From positions 1 through 8,347 of the forward strand of contig JBFJVZ010000352.1 of NCBI GenBank assembly GCA_041623895.1: a stretch of 8,347 bases of DNA, read 5' to 3'. A program made the translations under genes and the position numbers. The stretch comes from JBFJVZ01 sp041623895 (lineage in GTDB: Bacteria > Planctomycetota > Planctomycetia > Pirellulales > Pirellulaceae). The notes under the pieces were generated by a model. That model searched no databases and was not told where the DNA came from. It saw only the letters and a program-made list of their open reading frames with translations. Shown one piece after another: positions 7,396 through 8,347 of the stretch (position 1 is its first letter; each line of letters begins with the position of its first letter).

Positions 7396-7617
7396 TTAGT
7401 TCGTGACCTGCTGGTTGCGTCCCCATTTCATATCGGTGATGGAATCACCCTGAAAAAGCAGACGGCTCCCCTTCTTCAAGCCGGGAAGGCGGTAGTTATA
7501 GCCGCCAGCCGTCGCAGGCGCATCAGCGATATCCGCTGCTCCGACGCTGCCACAAAGCGTTCCGACACCGGCCGTAGCGGCGCTACTCTTGAGGAAGAAC
7601 CTTCGTCGATCAAACAT
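7396..7617 (-). pseudogene. Truncated Tat-exported SGNH/GDSL hydrolase
   Basis: 73 codons from the ATG at 7617. The N-terminus has a twin-arginine signal (Arg-Arg-Arg-Phe-Phe-Leu-Lys at residues 4-10) followed by an Ala/Gly-rich hydrophobic region. Residues 52-61 read Leu-Leu-Phe-Gln-Gly-Asp-Ser-Ile-Thr-Asp, the block I motif of SGNH hydrolases carrying the nucleophilic Ser. The frame ends 12 residues later at TAA. SGNH hydrolases need about 200 residues including Asn, Gly and Asp-x-x-His blocks; none of these appears in any minus-strand frame between here and the next gene. The gene is therefore broken, with the 3' part lost rather than merely frameshifted. Its leader and first 11 codons have a second copy just upstream (7706-7826). 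An esterase acting on an acylated sugar would have suited the sulfatase neighbourhood. Calling it a remnant is well supported; the cause of truncation is not. Confidence 0.8.
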
Positions 7618-7826
7618 GAGACTCTTTCGTATGGAAGTGGGGAAAAAATTGCCGCAAGTTGTCGTAGATTGTAACGATGGGAGGGCGAGGCTCCCGCCGA
7701 GCCGAACTCTTGAGAAAGAACCTTCGTCGATTAGATATGAGACTCTTTCGTATGGAAGTGGAGAAAGAATTGCCGCAAGTTGTCGTAGTTTGTAATGATG
7801 GGAGTGCGAGGCTCCCGCCGAGCCGA
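7585..7826. repeat. Two tandem 121-bp direct repeats spanning the SGNH gene start
   Basis: Unit 1 is 7585-7705 and unit 2 is 7706-7826, directly abutting. I count 9 mismatches and no indels in 121 positions (about 93% identity). Read on the minus strand, each unit contains half of a REP-like palindrome, a 61-bp leader and the first 11 codons of the SGNH gene. In unit 2 the start codon is changed from ATG to ATA (7738-7736), while the Arg-Arg-Arg-Phe-Phe-Leu-Lys-Ser codons are kept. Unit 1 carries the functional-looking start. Confidence 0.92.
7679..7703. repeat. Half copy of the REP-like palindrome
   Basis: This 25-bp stretch matches the left arm at 7800-7824 with one mismatch but has no partner arm next to it. 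It contains its own small stem GGCTC/GAGCC with a 5-nt loop. It arose as part of the 121-bp duplication. Confidence 0.7.
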
Positions 7827-7867
7827 ACGATCCGGCATTGCCGGCTCAGCAGGAGCTTCGCCCTCCC
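7800..7867. repeat. REP-like imperfect palindrome
   Basis: Left arm 7800-7824 and right arm 7843-7867 are complementary over 25 bp with 4 mismatches. Between them lies a second perfect palindrome, CCGGCA-T-TGCCGG (7832-7844), whose last two bases overlap the right arm. In translation such elements give peptides like GEAPAEP or GGSAGASPSR, which I associate with spurious ORFs in planctomycete genomes; that association is recollection and not a search. Likely an extragenic palindrome between the divergent SGNH remnant and the heme-protein gene. Confidence 0.7.
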
Positions 7868-7991
7868 GAAGTCAAGATTAAGTTGGGTGCCGATCAGATT
7901 GCCTGTAGAGCGATTTGCGCTGGCGGTGGGATTCACGACGCCGCTTTCCCGGACCGATTTGTTCAAGAAACTTTTTGGATTTGCCCGGCTC

Positions 7992-7997
7992 TATAAT
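7992..7997 (+). promoter_or_regulatory. Possible -10 box for the heme-protein gene
   Basis: TATAAT, a perfect consensus, lies 80 bp before the ATG at 8078. No good -35 hexamer is found at 16-18 bp spacing (the sequence there is close to AACTTT), so this is a weak prediction. Confidence 0.3.
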
Positions 7998-8077
7998 AAG
8001 GATTGTCAGAGTCTCCCTAGCGATACCTACGAATCGGTTCAATCGCTTCGCATCCCACCAGCCGATATACTTGAATC

Positions 8078-8347
8078 ATGCCTTTGACAAAGTCATTACC
8101 GTACCTGCTGGCTCCGGCGATGCTGCTTGTCGCCTCCGTCTGCGTTGCCAATGAAGCCGAGATCGCGGCGACGGTGAAAAAATCATTGCCGTACCTGCAG
8201 AGCGAGGGTGTCGCGTGGATCGAAAAACGTGGTTGCGTTTCCTGTCATCAGATTCCCTTCATGGTCTGGAGTCTGTCGGCGGCGAAAAATGCTGGGTTTG
8301 ATGTTGATGCTGCGCAGCTGGACCAGTGGCGGGAATGGTCCACACAA
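8078..8347 (+). CDS. Exported protein with c-type heme motif, N-terminal part (runs off the right edge)
   Basis: The first 90 codons are present. An in-frame TGA lies two codons upstream, so the ATG at 8078 is the first possible start; there is no clear ribosome binding site. Residues 1-24 form a signal peptide ending Val-Cys-Val-Ala. The next segment carries Cys53-Val-Ser-Cys56-His57, a CxxCH site for covalent heme attachment outside the cytoplasm, followed by Ile-Pro-Phe-Met-Val-Trp-Ser-Leu and Ala-Gly-Phe-Asp-Val-Asp. This N-terminal pattern (helix, Gly-Val-Ala-Trp-Ile, CxxCH, Trp-Ser-Leu) resembles planctomycete proteins in which the heme motif precedes a squalene-cyclase-like alpha-toroid domain; that domain would lie outside the window and is inference. 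The motif Lys-Ser-Leu-Pro-Tyr-Leu occurs twice, at 5-10 and 35-40, and the DNA repeats as well (16 of 18 bp, 90 bp apart). It is divergent from the SGNH remnant, so it may not belong with the sulfatase genes. Confidence 0.78.
   Translation, partial: MPLTKSLPYLLAPAMLLVASVCVANEAEIAATVKKSLPYLQSEGVAWIEKRGCVSCHQIPFMVWSLSAAKNAGFDVDAAQLDQWREWSTQ

Larger units (their letters stand above)
7618..8077. other. 460-bp gene-free stretch between divergent genes
   Basis: It contains the leader of the SGNH remnant, the second 121-bp unit, the REP-like palindrome and a TATAAT box. Open frames crossing it, including a 118-codon one on the minus strand, consist mainly of translated repeat and lack ribosome binding sites. 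I see no RNA gene in it. Confidence 0.6.

Noticed and set aside
7585..7867. CRISPR-like repeats
   Set aside because: Only two long directly abutting units without spacers; the unit is 121 bp and includes a gene start.
7610..7966. 118-codon minus-strand frame upstream of the SGNH remnant
   Set aside because: Its sequence is the translated palindrome and 121-bp repeat unit; it has no ribosome binding site and overlaps the remnant's start in another frame.

Overview
The window looks like a chromosomal segment of a planctomycete, probably a marine Rhodopirellula/Pirellulaceae-type organism. This is an inference from gene content: two exported formylglycine-type sulfatases, a sialate O-acetylesterase-like protein, a Tat-exported DUF1501 protein, a HEAT-repeat secreted protein, and a CxxCH protein of the kind planctomycetes carry. 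Most start codons have weak or absent Shine-Dalgarno sequences, which also fits. Nothing here identifies a species.

Layout. On the minus strand at the left edge is the N-terminus of a sialate O-acetylesterase-like gene (1-253), preceded by a 458-aa sulfatase (313-1689), probably in one operon. A divergent intergenic region (1690-1855) holds a perfect 12-9-12 hairpin flanked exactly by 9-bp direct repeats. It separates the sulfatase from the only long plus-strand gene, a 559-aa exported HEAT-repeat protein with a C-terminal all-beta domain (1856-3535). That gene converges on a minus-strand DUF1501 gene (3657-5060). Upstream of DUF1501 on the same strand is a 644-aa sulfatase with an additional C-terminal domain (5258-7192, probably GTG start).

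The right part (7193-8077) is disturbed and repeat-rich. It holds a 73-codon remnant of a Tat-exported SGNH/GDSL hydrolase that stops just after its GDS motif. Two tandem 121-bp units (about 93% identical) duplicate the leader and first 11 codons of that gene. A REP-like palindrome is present once whole and once as a half copy. The window ends inside a plus-strand gene for an exported protein with a c-type heme motif (8078 onward).

Function. The sulfatases and the esterase-like proteins are all predicted to be exported, so together they could remove sulfate and acyl groups from environmental polysaccharides. DUF1501 belongs to the same alkaline-phosphatase fold superfamily as the sulfatases but lacks the Cys/Ser-x-Pro-x-Arg signature. 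I do not see a coherent undescribed multi-gene system. The most unusual signals are the small repeats: the hairpin with apparent target-site duplication and the gene-start tandem duplication joined to a half palindrome.
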